The notes under the pieces were generated by a model, which was given only the letters and a program-made list of their open reading frames with translations, did not search any database and was not told the origin of the DNA. The translations under genes and the position numbers were made by a program. Positions 35,088 through 44,425 of a DNA stretch of 64,000 bases are shown here, one piece after another. Every line of letters starts with the position of its first letter. Positions within the stretch are counted from its first letter, which is position 1. The DNA comes from Mucilaginibacter cryoferens (GTDB lineage: Bacteria > Bacteroidota > Bacteroidia > Sphingobacteriales > Sphingobacteriaceae), in contig NZ_JACHCR010000010.1 of NCBI RefSeq assembly GCF_014205845.1, positions 19,961 to 83,960 of the forward strand, written 5' to 3'.

Positions 35088-36110
35088 TTACTTAATATTT
35101 CCAAAATGAACTTTTTCAATGCCGATGTCGGGAACAGAAAGTAATTGAATAGTTGTTGCAGGTCCAAGATTTAGAGGCTCTGCCCATGAGCGAAGGGCCC
35201 AAATAATTTTTTTATCTGGCGTAACCTCTACTGCCTGTACAGGAATATTACTCGTATCCAGCCTGCTACTCCATTGGTTAAACCAATTATTGATCAGCGT
35301 GTTTCCATTAGGTAGTCGCGAAGCTATTTGCGGGTTGGTTAACCTGTAGCCCGGTGCATTTGCTAACTGATACTCCCATATCACAGTACCGTCGCGACTA
35401 ATTTCCTTTACAAAGTTTTGATTACTAGTTACCAATATATTGCCGTTTTTTAGCGGTACTGCCGACCAAACGGACGGTACATCAATAGATAAAAGCTGTT
35501 TCCCGTTAACATCATATTCGCAAACCTTTCCCAAATCCATGTGGGCTATCAGCAATGTGCCGGTCGGCGTTAACCTTGCATGCCTGATCTGCCCATGAGT
35601 GCCACTTTTAAACGGAATTGTAAATTCTTTTTCAACCTTATTGGTTTTTATGTCTATCACAATAACTTTGGCAGGGGTGCCATTTTGAACAAACACAACA
35701 TGGTCATTGCCTATAAGTTGCGCTGTATGCGTTTCGTAACCTTCGGGCGCATTATAATTCCAAAGTATTTTTTTATCGCTGTCAATTAATGTAACACCAA
35801 ACTGATGCGCAAACAGCACATTACCGTTTTTCATCAATGTAGCATCGCTTATTTCTCCCTTGCCTATAGTATCTGTATAAGCCCATGTCATTCTTCCGCC
35901 ACGTACAATATACATATTGCGGGCTTTGCCTTCGCCGGCATAAAAAAAGTCGAATTTCTTAGGTCCGTTTCCAGGTAATACAGCTGGTGCAAATGGAGCA
36001 TTTGTCTCTGGCGCAATTGCTTGTTGAGCGGCAGCGGGGTTGAAAATTACTGATGTTAGCAATAAAATAATTATCAATGCAAAATGAGTTAATTTTAAGG
36101 TATTTAACAT
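35088..36110 (-). CDS. Exported beta-propeller (PQQ-like repeat) protein
   Basis: 340 residues. The signal peptide covers about residues 1-29 (HFALIIILLLTSVIFNPAAA). The body is a series of ~45-residue repeats with GKQLLSIDVP, DGTVIWEYQLAN and KKIIWALRSW patterns, as in PQQ-like or arylsulfotransferase-like propellers. It lacks the residues I would need to call an enzyme. It probably acts in the periplasm as a binding or sensing protein. It converges with the SDR gene and diverges from the hydroxyacid dehydrogenase gene. Confidence 0.75.
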   Translation of the reverse strand: MLNTLKLTHFALIIILLLTSVIFNPAAAQQAIAPETNAPFAPAVLPGNGPKKFDFFYAGEGKARNMYIVRGGRMTWAYTDTIGKGEISDATLMKNGNVLFAHQFGVTLIDSDKKILWNYNAPEGYETHTAQLIGNDHVVFVQNGTPAKVIVIDIKTNKVEKEFTIPFKSGTHGQIRHARLTPTGTLLIAHMDLGKVCEYDVNGKQLLSIDVPSVWSAVPLKNGNILVTSNQNFVKEISRDGTVIWEYQLANAPGYRLTNPQIASRLPNGNTLINNWFNQWSSRLDTSNIPVQAVEVTPDKKIIWALRSWAEPLNLGPATTIQLLSVPDIGIEKVHFGNIK

Positions 36111-36355
36111 GGTTAGGTACTTGTTTTTTATCGAATAACTGGTGTTTAGTAATTATTTCCTTTGTATACTACCTGTCCACAGGCAATCATCAACAGAAAA
36201 AAATAGTTGCTGCTACAAAGGAGCTCAATAAATAAGTTTAGGCGCTGTTAAATTATACATATTTTTTGACACGCAATACATTTATTACATGTTATAGCGG
36301 CCGGTTACAACAAAAACGGAGTGAGGTTGAAGGCGCCTGATTGCCACTATTTAAC

Positions 36356-36363
36356 TAAGTTTG
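36356..36363 (+). promoter_or_regulatory. -7 motif TAAGTTTG upstream of the hydroxyacid dehydrogenase
   Basis: Exact TAnnTTTG match 25 bp before the ATG at 36389. No TTG lies at the standard 19-bp spacing. Confidence 0.4.
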
Positions 36364-36388
36364 ACCAATAATAAAAGGGGACTCTAAT

Positions 36389-37333
36389 ATGGACGCAAAA
36401 TCAACAATTAAAATAGCTGTACTAGACGATTATCAAAACGTGGCCCGCTCTATGGCCAACTGGACGGCAGTTGATCAAAAAGCTGATGTTACTATTTTTC
36501 ACGATCACGTAGCTTCAGAAACGGCGGTTATCGAACGCCTGCTTCCTTTTCAGGTGGTTTGTGTAATGCGGGAGAGAACCCCTTTAACCCGGCAGGTGCT
36601 GAGCAGGCTGCCTAACTTGAAACTTATCGTATCTACAGGTATGCGCAATGCATCTATTGATGCGGTTGCGGCGGCTGAGTTAGGCATCACTATAAAACCT
36701 ACCCGGTATTTGGGCACCGGTGCGCCAGAGTTAACATGGGGTTTATTACTTGCCATTGCCCGGCAAATTACAACCGAAAACGCAAACCTGCGTGCTAACA
36801 GATGGCAAACTCAAATAGGGACAGATTTGGCCGGAAAAACCATTGGCATCATCGGTTTGGGTAATATTGGTAATAAAATTGCTGCCATCGCCAATGTGTT
36901 TGATATGCATGTTATAGCGTGGAGCGAAAACCTAACTGCCGAAAAAGCTGAGGCTGCAGGGGCGAAGCTGGTGACTAAAGAGACTTTGTTCAAAGAGTCG
37001 GATTTTATTACCATACATCTTGTGTTGAGCGACCGGTCAAGAGGCATAGTTCAAAAGAGCGATCTCGAACTCATGAAACCCGGTGCTTATTTCATCAATA
37101 CATCGCGCGGCCCGCTGGTAAATGAAGAGGCGCTGATTGAGGTTTTACAGGAAAATAAGATAGCTGGTGCCGCCGTTGATGTATTTGACACCGAACCTTT
37201 GGCGGCCGATCACCCATTTCGTACGTTACCTAACGTGCTGGCAACGCCGCATATCGGTTACGTTACAGAAAATACCTACAAATTATTTTATGGCGATACA
37301 GTTTTGGCCTTAGAAAGCTGGTTGGCTTTATAA
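36389..37333 (+). CDS. D-2-hydroxyacid dehydrogenase family protein
   Basis: 314 residues. The NAD-binding GKTIGIIGLGNIGNKIA (about residues 150-166) follows an N-terminal substrate half-domain. Catalytic elements are STGMRNASIDA (substrate side), NTSRGPLVNEEALIEVL (Arg), DVFDTEPL (Glu) and ATPHIGYVT (His). It is most like phosphoglycerate-dehydrogenase-like enzymes acting on small 2-hydroxy acids. It is transcribed alone, and no serine-biosynthesis genes are nearby, so the exact substrate is open. Confidence 0.88.
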   Translation: MDAKSTIKIAVLDDYQNVARSMANWTAVDQKADVTIFHDHVASETAVIERLLPFQVVCVMRERTPLTRQVLSRLPNLKLIVSTGMRNASIDAVAAAELGITIKPTRYLGTGAPELTWGLLLAIARQITTENANLRANRWQTQIGTDLAGKTIGIIGLGNIGNKIAAIANVFDMHVIAWSENLTAEKAEAAGAKLVTKETLFKESDFITIHLVLSDRSRGIVQKSDLELMKPGAYFINTSRGPLVNEEALIEVLQENKIAGAAVDVFDTEPLAADHPFRTLPNVLATPHIGYVTENTYKLFYGDTVLALESWLAL

Positions 37334-37487
37334 CATGGGGTAAAAGATGTTAAATTATTGATCATTTAGTGTAAACTCTTAAAATTCTAATTGTAAAAAC
37401 ACCAAAATTTAATCTTTTTTTAACTTTCTGAGGTTTGGTTTGATAATTAATAAAAAATCGTCTCTTTTGTTGCGTATTTTATTATAA

Positions 37488-37521
37488 ATCGGCTATGTTT
37501 ATAACATAAAACATAGCCGAT
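37488..37521 (+). promoter_or_regulatory. 13-bp hairpin that contains the start codon of the next gene
   Basis: ATCGGCTATGTTT (37488-37500) and AAACATAGCCGAT (37509-37521) form a perfect 13-bp stem with an 8-base loop. The ATG of the DUF2126 protein starts at 37520, inside the right arm. In RNA the start codon would be paired; in DNA the palindrome could be an operator. Confidence 0.7.
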
Positions 37522-40500
37522 GTCAATAAAAGTAGCAATTCGTCATTTCACAAGTTATAAGTACGATAAGCATATCACGCTTTCGCCACAGGTTATCCGC
37601 TTGCGACCGGCCGCGCATTCGCGTACCATGATCAAAGGCTACTCGCTAAAAATACTGCCCGAAAACCATTTCATAAACTGGCAGCAAGATCCCTTTGGCA
37701 ACTACCTTGCCCGGATTGTTTTCCCCGAAAAGGTAAACGAGTTTGTAATTGATGTAGAGGTGATTGCCGATATGGTGGTTATTAATCCCTTCGATTTTTT
37801 TGTGGAGGAATACGCCAATCACTATCCCTTTGAATATGAGGATTCGCTACAAAAAAACCTGGTGCCTTATCTGGAAATCACCGAACGTGGCCCCTTGCTG
37901 ATGGATTTGACCGAAAAGGCCAGCGAATTGCTCAAGAAAAATACCGTAACACAAGATTTTTTGGTAACACTTAACCGCTTGCTTTACCTGGAAATCTCCT
38001 ACAATATCCGCATGGAGCCGGGGGTACAATCGTGCGAAGAGACGTTGGAGCTTAAATCGGGCTCTTGCAGGGATACCGCATGGTTGTTTGTGCAATTGCT
38101 AAGGCATTTTGGTTTGGCGGCACGCTTTGCATCGGGCTACCTGGTGCAATTAAAGCCCGATATTAAATCACTGGACGGCCCATCGGGCCCGGAGCAGGAC
38201 TTTACCGACCTGCATGCCTGGACTGAGGTTTACCTGCCCGGTGCAGGCTGGGTAGGGCTCGATCCAACTTCCGGACTATTTGCCGGCGAAGGGCATATCC
38301 CGTTGGCATGTACGCCCGATCCGCAAAGCGCTGCACCTATAAGCGGGATGGCCGAACCAGCCGAGACTGAATTTTATTTTGAAAATACCATTACCCGCAT
38401 TGAAGAAAAACCTCGGGTAACCAAACCATTCTCTGATGAGCAGTGGGAAGATATTATGGCCCTTGGCGATAAAGTAGACGAGGAGTTTGCCGCCAACAAT
38501 GTACGCCTTACCATGGGCGGCGAGCCTACTTTTGTATCGGTAGATAATAACGAAGCTCCTGAATGGAACTCGGCGGCTGATGGTGAGCATAAACGCCGGT
38601 TGTCCAACATTCTCTTCCATAAGCTTAAAAACGAATATGGCGAAGGTGCCCTGATGCAATACGGACAAGGAAAATGGTATCCGGGCGAGCCATTACCCCG
38701 GTGGAAGCTGGCTTGTTACTGGCGTAAAGACCATGTACCGTTGTGGAATAACGATAAGCTGATGGCCGATCTATCAAAAGATTATGGCCTTGGCCACAAG
38801 GATGCCAAAAACTTTATGCGGCTGCTTACCAAAGAGCTGCACATAGATATTAAAAACATAGCGCCAACCTACGAAGATCCCTTTTACTTTTTGTGGGAAG
38901 AAAGTAAAACACCAATCAATGTAGATCCGCTTAAGGTTGATTTGAAGTCGCCCTTAGAGCGACAGAAATTGGCCGAGTTACTGAACACAGGTCTAAACGA
39001 GCCGGTAGGTTATGTGGTCCCTATTAAATGGGATCTGGAACAAAATAACTGGCAAAGCTGTAAATGGTCGTTTAGGAGAGAAAATTTATTTCTTGTACCG
39101 GGTAATTCGCCGGTGGGCCTGCGTCTGCCGCTTGATTCGGTACAATATTTTGACCCGGCAGAGCAGGAAGAATTACCAGAAAGAAGCCTTTTTGCCGATG
39201 TAGAGGCCTTACCCGAAGGTGAAGGACTTATTCCGGAGGTTGGTGCTAAATTCAATAACAGTAAAACAATTTTTAAAACCGCCATGGTGGTTGAGGTAAG
39301 GCAGGGTAAGCTGTTTATATTTTTTCCGCCAACGAGCTATTTTGAACATTATTTATACCTGGTTAATGCCGTTGAGCGGGCTGCCGAGAAACTAAAAATG
39401 CCTGTATTAATTGAGGGTTATGATCCACCAACAGACAACCGGATTACCAAAATGATGATAACGCCAGATCCCGGTGTTATTGAAGTAAACATCCATCCGG
39501 CAGCTAGCTGGCGCGAGCTGGCTACCAATTACGATATTCTCTATAAAAAAGCCGCCGAATCGCGCCTGGCTACCGAAAAGTTTAACATTGATGGCAGGCA
39601 TACCGGCACGGGTGGCGGTAACCACGTAACCCTTGGCGGCGAAACGCCATCAGATAGTCCGCTGCTGCGCCGGCCAGATATTCTGCGCAGTTTTATAACA
39701 TTCTGGCAGCATCACCCTTGTTTATCGTACCTGTTTTCTACCCAGTTTATTGGCCCAACAAGCCAGGCACCACGGGTTGATGAGGGTAGGATGGAGACTC
39801 TTTACGAATTGGAGATAGCCTTTCAGCAAGTACCGGATCGTGCCGAAAATGAGGTTCCTTTTTGGCTGGTAGATCGTATTTTTCGTCACTTTTTAACAGA
39901 TATCACAGGTAATACCCACCGCTCGGAGTTTTGTATCGATAAGCTTTATTCGCCCGATTCATCAAGCGGCCGCCTGGGCATTCTGGAATTTAGGGGATTT
40001 GATATGCCACCGCATTACCGGATGAGCATGGTACAATTCCTACTCATCAGAACTTTGCTGGCTTGGTTCTGGGAAAAGCCGTATAACCACAAACTGGTGC
40101 GTTGGGGAACAGAACTGCATGATCGTTTCTTATTACCGCATTATTGCTATAAGGATATGACGGAGGTTGTAAACAGCCTGCGCGATGCAGGTTATGGTTT
40201 CGATATTTCGTGGTTTGAGCCGTTCTTTAGCTTCCGTTTCCCATTCCTGGGCGAGTTGCAGGTTGATGATATTAATATAGAAATTAAAATGGCGATTGAA
40301 CCATGGCATGTACTGGGCGAAGAAATGTCGAGCACTGGCACATCGCGTTTTGTAGATTCATCCTTGGAGCGTATTCAGGTTAAAATATCGGGGCTTACAG
40401 ATTCGCGTTATACTTTCTTGTGTAACGGGCTAAAAATTCCGCTGAAAAGTACAGGCGTACAGGGCGAATACATTGCCGGGGTACGTTACCGGGCATGGCA

Positions 40501-40864
40501 GCCACCATCGGCGTTGCACCCAACTATTGGTACCGATACGCCTTTGGTTTTCGACCTGTTTGATACCTGGACACAAAAATCGATAGCTGCATGCCAATAC
40601 CACGTTTCGCATCCGGGCGGCCGTAGTTATGATACTTTTCCGGTAAATAGTTATGAGGCCGAATCGCGCATCATATCCCGTTTTTTTGATTTTGGTCATT
40701 CTGTTAACCTGGTAGAGCCTGCCGTTAGTCAGCAGGCCGCAGGAGGGAGGTTTGTTACCAAAATGAATATACTGCCGCAATATACCATCACCAATGAGGT
40801 GGTTAGTCCGGAGTATCCCTACACTATGGATTTGCGACGTTATAAAAATGCCAAGAATTTATAG
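37520..40864 (+). CDS. Transglutaminase-DUF2126 fusion protein
   Basis: 1114 residues. The N-terminal ~290 residues are a transglutaminase-like domain with the triad Cys in SGSCRDTAW, His in LHAWTEVYL and Asp in LDPTSG. The remaining ~800 residues are the DUF2126 region (RLTMGGEPTFVSVDN; HTGTGGGNHVTLGGETP; LEFRGFDMPPHYRMSMVQFL), probably related to ATP-grasp/amidoligase folds. The start MSIKVAIRHFTSY matches the usual N-terminus of the family. It is the first of three genes transcribed together. The family has been proposed to make or modify peptides, but no product is known. Confidence 0.88.
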   Translation: MSIKVAIRHFTSYKYDKHITLSPQVIRLRPAAHSRTMIKGYSLKILPENHFINWQQDPFGNYLARIVFPEKVNEFVIDVEVIADMVVINPFDFFVEEYANHYPFEYEDSLQKNLVPYLEITERGPLLMDLTEKASELLKKNTVTQDFLVTLNRLLYLEISYNIRMEPGVQSCEETLELKSGSCRDTAWLFVQLLRHFGLAARFASGYLVQLKPDIKSLDGPSGPEQDFTDLHAWTEVYLPGAGWVGLDPTSGLFAGEGHIPLACTPDPQSAAPISGMAEPAETEFYFENTITRIEEKPRVTKPFSDEQWEDIMALGDKVDEEFAANNVRLTMGGEPTFVSVDNNEAPEWNSAADGEHKRRLSNILFHKLKNEYGEGALMQYGQGKWYPGEPLPRWKLACYWRKDHVPLWNNDKLMADLSKDYGLGHKDAKNFMRLLTKELHIDIKNIAPTYEDPFYFLWEESKTPINVDPLKVDLKSPLERQKLAELLNTGLNEPVGYVVPIKWDLEQNNWQSCKWSFRRENLFLVPGNSPVGLRLPLDSVQYFDPAEQEELPERSLFADVEALPEGEGLIPEVGAKFNNSKTIFKTAMVVEVRQGKLFIFFPPTSYFEHYLYLVNAVERAAEKLKMPVLIEGYDPPTDNRITKMMITPDPGVIEVNIHPAASWRELATNYDILYKKAAESRLATEKFNIDGRHTGTGGGNHVTLGGETPSDSPLLRRPDILRSFITFWQHHPCLSYLFSTQFIGPTSQAPRVDEGRMETLYELEIAFQQVPDRAENEVPFWLVDRIFRHFLTDITGNTHRSEFCIDKLYSPDSSSGRLGILEFRGFDMPPHYRMSMVQFLLIRTLLAWFWEKPYNHKLVRWGTELHDRFLLPHYCYKDMTEVVNSLRDAGYGFDISWFEPFFSFRFPFLGELQVDDINIEIKMAIEPWHVLGEEMSSTGTSRFVDSSLERIQVKISGLTDSRYTFLCNGLKIPLKSTGVQGEYIAGVRYRAWQPPSALHPTIGTDTPLVFDLFDTWTQKSIAACQYHVSHPGGRSYDTFPVNSYEAESRIISRFFDFGHSVNLVEPAVSQQAAGGRFVTKMNILPQYTITNEVVSPEYPYTMDLRRYKNAKNL

Positions 40865-40887
40865 CGGAAAAATAAGACATTTGGAAA

Positions 40888-43440
40888 ATGATTGAGACTT
40901 ACCTGGAGCGGAGCGGTACTACTGCCAAGCCTTTTTTTGATGAGCTTGCCGCGCCCGAAGGCGTGGTACGCGAGCATTGGAAAAAGCTTGCCCATGCTTA
41001 TGACGAGCTGGGCATTGAAAAAATGGAGCAGCGGAGCCGTGAGATTAGTCAGGAGTTGCGCGATAACGGGGTTACTTATAACGTATACAGCGATCCCGAC
41101 GGTATTAACCGCCCCTGGAAGCTTGATCCTGTGCCTATGGTTTTTAGCCAGCAGGAGTGGGAGAATATTGAAAAAGGGCTGGTACAGCGTGCGGAATTGC
41201 TCAACCTTATTTTATCAGATATTTATGGCGAACGTAAGCTCATCAAAGAGGGCTTTATTCCCTTCGAGATGGTGTTTACGCATAAGGGATTTTTGAGACA
41301 GGCCGATAAGATCAAAATACCCGGCAAGTTTCAGCTTATCCAATACTCTGCCGACCTGGTACGTGGCCCGCTTGGCAAAATGTGGGTGCTGCATGATCGC
41401 ACCGATGCGCCTTCGGGTGCTGGCTACACGCTGGAGAATAGGGCCGCCATGACCAGAGTATTCCCAGACCTGATTCGGGAAAACCAGGTGCGTAAGATCT
41501 CATCGTATTATCAAACCTTAAAAAATACCCTTACCAAACTCGCTTTACAAAATAAAGAAAACCCGAGGGTGGTGCTTTTATCACCTGGTACCGCTAACGA
41601 AACTTATTTTGAACATGCCTACCTGGCATCATCATTAGGCTTTACCCTTGTTTTTGGACAGGATCTGACAGTGAGCGACGGTTACGTATGGTTAAAGACT
41701 TTAAAGGGCCTCGAAAAGGTTGACGTTATTGTACGCCGCGTCGACGATATATTTTGCGATCCATTGGAGTTTTTAGGTGATTCGCATTTGGGAGTTGTGG
41801 GGCTGATGGAAGCAGTAAGGCAAAAGAAGGTAACCATTATAAACCCACTTGGTGGCCGGATATTAGAGAATCCGGGGTTGATGGCATTTCTGCCACGCCT
41901 TTGCAAGCACCTGTTAAACGAAGAGCTTATTCTCCCATCGGTAGCCACCTGGTGGTGCGGGCACGAGAAGGAGAAGAAATATGTGTTAGATAACCTGCCG
42001 TTTCTTATCATCCGGTCTATTTACAGGAGTAACGAGAACAGGCCATACATAGGCAGCGAGCTCAGCAAAAAACAAATAGAAGACTTAAGGAAAGAAATAG
42101 ATACACGCCCTTATTTATATGTAGCACAGGAGGTTGTGAGTTTTAGCACAACACCTTCTTTAGTTGGTAATAACTTAGAGGCCTGTAATGCCATTGTCAG
42201 AAGCTATATAGTGGCTGATATGGACAAGGAAGTTTACCACGTAATGCCCGGGGGATTATCACGGAGTTTTCCTACTAAAGGGGAGTTTATTATTTCAAAC
42301 CAAACAGGTGGGATAAGTAAGGATACCTGGGTGCTGGGGCCATCACCACAAAGCCCAATAAAGCCAATTGTAAGCCAGCCTATATTAAGGCAGGTTAAAA
42401 ATATTTTGCCAAGCCGCACTGGCGAAAGCCTGTTCTGGCTTGGTCGTTACCTGGATCGGGCGGTGAGCAATGTGCGGATGATGCGTGTAGTATTAAAAAT
42501 TTATAACGAGCGCGACGATGAAATTCATCCCGAAACCAATCAAACGCTGGTTATACTGCTTAAAAGCTTAAGCCTGTTAACAGGTACGCTACCGGGCTTT
42601 ACCGCTGCGGATGAAAGCAAATTGCGGCAGCCAGAGAAAGAACTGCTATCCCTTGCTGTAGAAGCCGGCCGACCGGGAACCCTTGCCCAATCGCTGCAGT
42701 CGTTTTTAACAAACGGCTACGCGGTGCGCGATAGGCTGAGCCTTGATACCTGGCGGATATTGGATAGCATATCTGAAGAGTTTGAACTGATGAAGGAAAA
42801 TGGTAACGATCTGCGGAAAATATACCATAACCTCGATCAGTTTATTATTAAGCTGATGGCATTTATCGGCCTTAATAACGATAATATGACCAGGGCATCT
42901 AGTTGGCGTTTGTTAAATATTGGCCGTTTTTTAGAGTCGTCATTAAACACCTGTACCATATTGCAGGCTGCTTTAGGCAACAACGTAAAACTCGATGTGG
43001 AGAAACAACTGATGGAGTTGGTGTTGATGTGTAACGAAAGTTTGGTTACCTACCGATACCTGTACCGTTCTACGCTGCAATTACCCGGTGTGTTTAACCT
43101 GTTGCTGGTTAACGAGGATAATCCAAAATCGGTAGCCTTTTTAATTGCCAAAATTGATGAGCTTCTTTCGCACCTGCCCGATAACCACAAAGATGGCGGC
43201 CTAAGCCCCGCGCATAAAAAACTGTTGGAGGCGTTAACCATGATCAGGCTTTGCGATATCAATAAAATGGTACCATCGGGTAACACCGGCGATTTTAGTA
43301 AAAGGGAACTTAATGGCTTTTTACATCACCTGATAACTGTATTAGGCCAGGCATCAACCATTATATTTGAGAGTTATTTTAGTCCAACCCAAAACCAATA
43401 CAGTTTTGTAAAGAGTAATAATACATTGCCTGAGTTATGA
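40888..43440 (+). CDS. Circularly permuted ATP-grasp / alpha-E fusion protein
   Basis: 850 residues. Residues about 1-480 are a circularly permuted ATP-grasp domain (DUF404/DUF407; YSDPDGINRPWKLDPVPMV, LVRGPLGKMWVLHDRTDAPS, VRRVDDIFCDPLEFLGDSHL, INPLGGRILENPGLMAFLP). Residues about 500-850 are the helical alpha-E domain (DUF403; ILPSRTGESLFWLGRYLDRA). In many bacteria the two are separate genes. ATP-grasp enzymes join a carboxylate to an amine with ATP, so a peptide or amide ligase role is expected. The gene starts 23 bp after the DUF2126 protein and is followed 46 bp later by a second transglutaminase-like gene. Confidence 0.88.
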   Translation: MIETYLERSGTTAKPFFDELAAPEGVVREHWKKLAHAYDELGIEKMEQRSREISQELRDNGVTYNVYSDPDGINRPWKLDPVPMVFSQQEWENIEKGLVQRAELLNLILSDIYGERKLIKEGFIPFEMVFTHKGFLRQADKIKIPGKFQLIQYSADLVRGPLGKMWVLHDRTDAPSGAGYTLENRAAMTRVFPDLIRENQVRKISSYYQTLKNTLTKLALQNKENPRVVLLSPGTANETYFEHAYLASSLGFTLVFGQDLTVSDGYVWLKTLKGLEKVDVIVRRVDDIFCDPLEFLGDSHLGVVGLMEAVRQKKVTIINPLGGRILENPGLMAFLPRLCKHLLNEELILPSVATWWCGHEKEKKYVLDNLPFLIIRSIYRSNENRPYIGSELSKKQIEDLRKEIDTRPYLYVAQEVVSFSTTPSLVGNNLEACNAIVRSYIVADMDKEVYHVMPGGLSRSFPTKGEFIISNQTGGISKDTWVLGPSPQSPIKPIVSQPILRQVKNILPSRTGESLFWLGRYLDRAVSNVRMMRVVLKIYNERDDEIHPETNQTLVILLKSLSLLTGTLPGFTAADESKLRQPEKELLSLAVEAGRPGTLAQSLQSFLTNGYAVRDRLSLDTWRILDSISEEFELMKENGNDLRKIYHNLDQFIIKLMAFIGLNNDNMTRASSWRLLNIGRFLESSLNTCTILQAALGNNVKLDVEKQLMELVLMCNESLVTYRYLYRSTLQLPGVFNLLLVNEDNPKSVAFLIAKIDELLSHLPDNHKDGGLSPAHKKLLEALTMIRLCDINKMVPSGNTGDFSKRELNGFLHHLITVLGQASTIIFESYFSPTQNQYSFVKSNNTLPEL

Positions 43441-43486
43441 GGATACCCGCAACAAAATCAACTTTTAACCCAAACGCCCAAAGCTT

Positions 43487-44371
43487 ATGAAATATCAGGT
43501 AACGCATATAACAAGGTATGAATATCAGTTGCCGGCATCGTTGTGTCATAACCTGGTGTACCAGGTACCTGTTAATCATAGTTTTCAAGAAGTACAAAAG
43601 GTGCATTACCAAATTGAGCCTGTGCCGCATTTTATAGTAACCCGGGAAGATTTTTTTAACAACAAATTTATTTATTTTTCAATTGAGGAATTTCATCAAA
43701 AACTAACTGTTGAAATAAAAAGCGAGGTTGATGTTGCCGAGCCTGTGTGGATAAACGCTGTGCCTAAAAATACCATGCCCTGGGAAAATGTGGTAAGCTG
43801 GCTGCAAAGTACCAATGCCGAAAACGATATCAGGCAATTCTACCTCGAATCGGATCATGTGGTATTTATACCTGGTATAAAAGAGTACACGCAGCTGTCG
43901 TTTACACCCGGCAGGCCAATTATGGAGGCGATGCTTGATCTTAATTCGCGCATATTTAACGATTTTGATTTTACGCCAGGCTTTACAGATGTTACCACCA
44001 AACTTGAAGAAGTTTTTCTTCATAAAAAAGGTGTTTGCCAGGATTTTGCGCATTTTTCTTTAGCCTGCCTACGTTCGATAGGGCTCTCGGCCCGGTACGT
44101 GAGTGGGTATATAGAAACGCTGCCGCCGCCCGGAAAGCCAAAACTCTTTGGCTCCGATGCCTCACATGCCTGGATAGCCTTATATATCCCTAACGTAGGG
44201 TGGGCAGAGTTTGATGCCACCAATAACCTGCTGGTTAATGATCGCCATATTCGTACCGCCATAGGGCGCGATTTTGCCGATGTGGTACCGCTTAAGGGCG
44301 TTGTTTACAGTGGTGCCGGGCAACGGATGTTTGTGAACGTGGATGTTAGAAGGGTAGAAGAAAGGGCGTAA
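43487..44371 (+). CDS. Transglutaminase-like family protein
   Basis: 294 residues. An N-terminal bacterial transglutaminase-associated beta domain (MKYQVTHITRYEYQLPASL) precedes the catalytic domain with Cys in GVCQDFAHFSL (about residue 184), His in SHAWIALYI and Asp in EFDATNN. It is a putative cysteine protease or peptide cross-linker or hydrolase. It is the third gene of the cluster, so the three proteins probably act on the same peptide or amide substrate. No signal peptide is visible; action is likely cytoplasmic. Confidence 0.88.
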   Translation: MKYQVTHITRYEYQLPASLCHNLVYQVPVNHSFQEVQKVHYQIEPVPHFIVTREDFFNNKFIYFSIEEFHQKLTVEIKSEVDVAEPVWINAVPKNTMPWENVVSWLQSTNAENDIRQFYLESDHVVFIPGIKEYTQLSFTPGRPIMEAMLDLNSRIFNDFDFTPGFTDVTTKLEEVFLHKKGVCQDFAHFSLACLRSIGLSARYVSGYIETLPPPGKPKLFGSDASHAWIALYIPNVGWAEFDATNNLLVNDRHIRTAIGRDFADVVPLKGVVYSGAGQRMFVNVDVRRVEERA

Positions 44372-44425
44372 CAATAAAACGTAATTGCTGATGGCTAAAG
44401 CCGGCGATAGATTTTATATGTCATT

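Noticed and set aside
38276..38668. 130-codon open frame opposite the DUF2126 gene
   Set aside because: It lies entirely inside a well-supported gene on the other strand and shows no recognisable motif.
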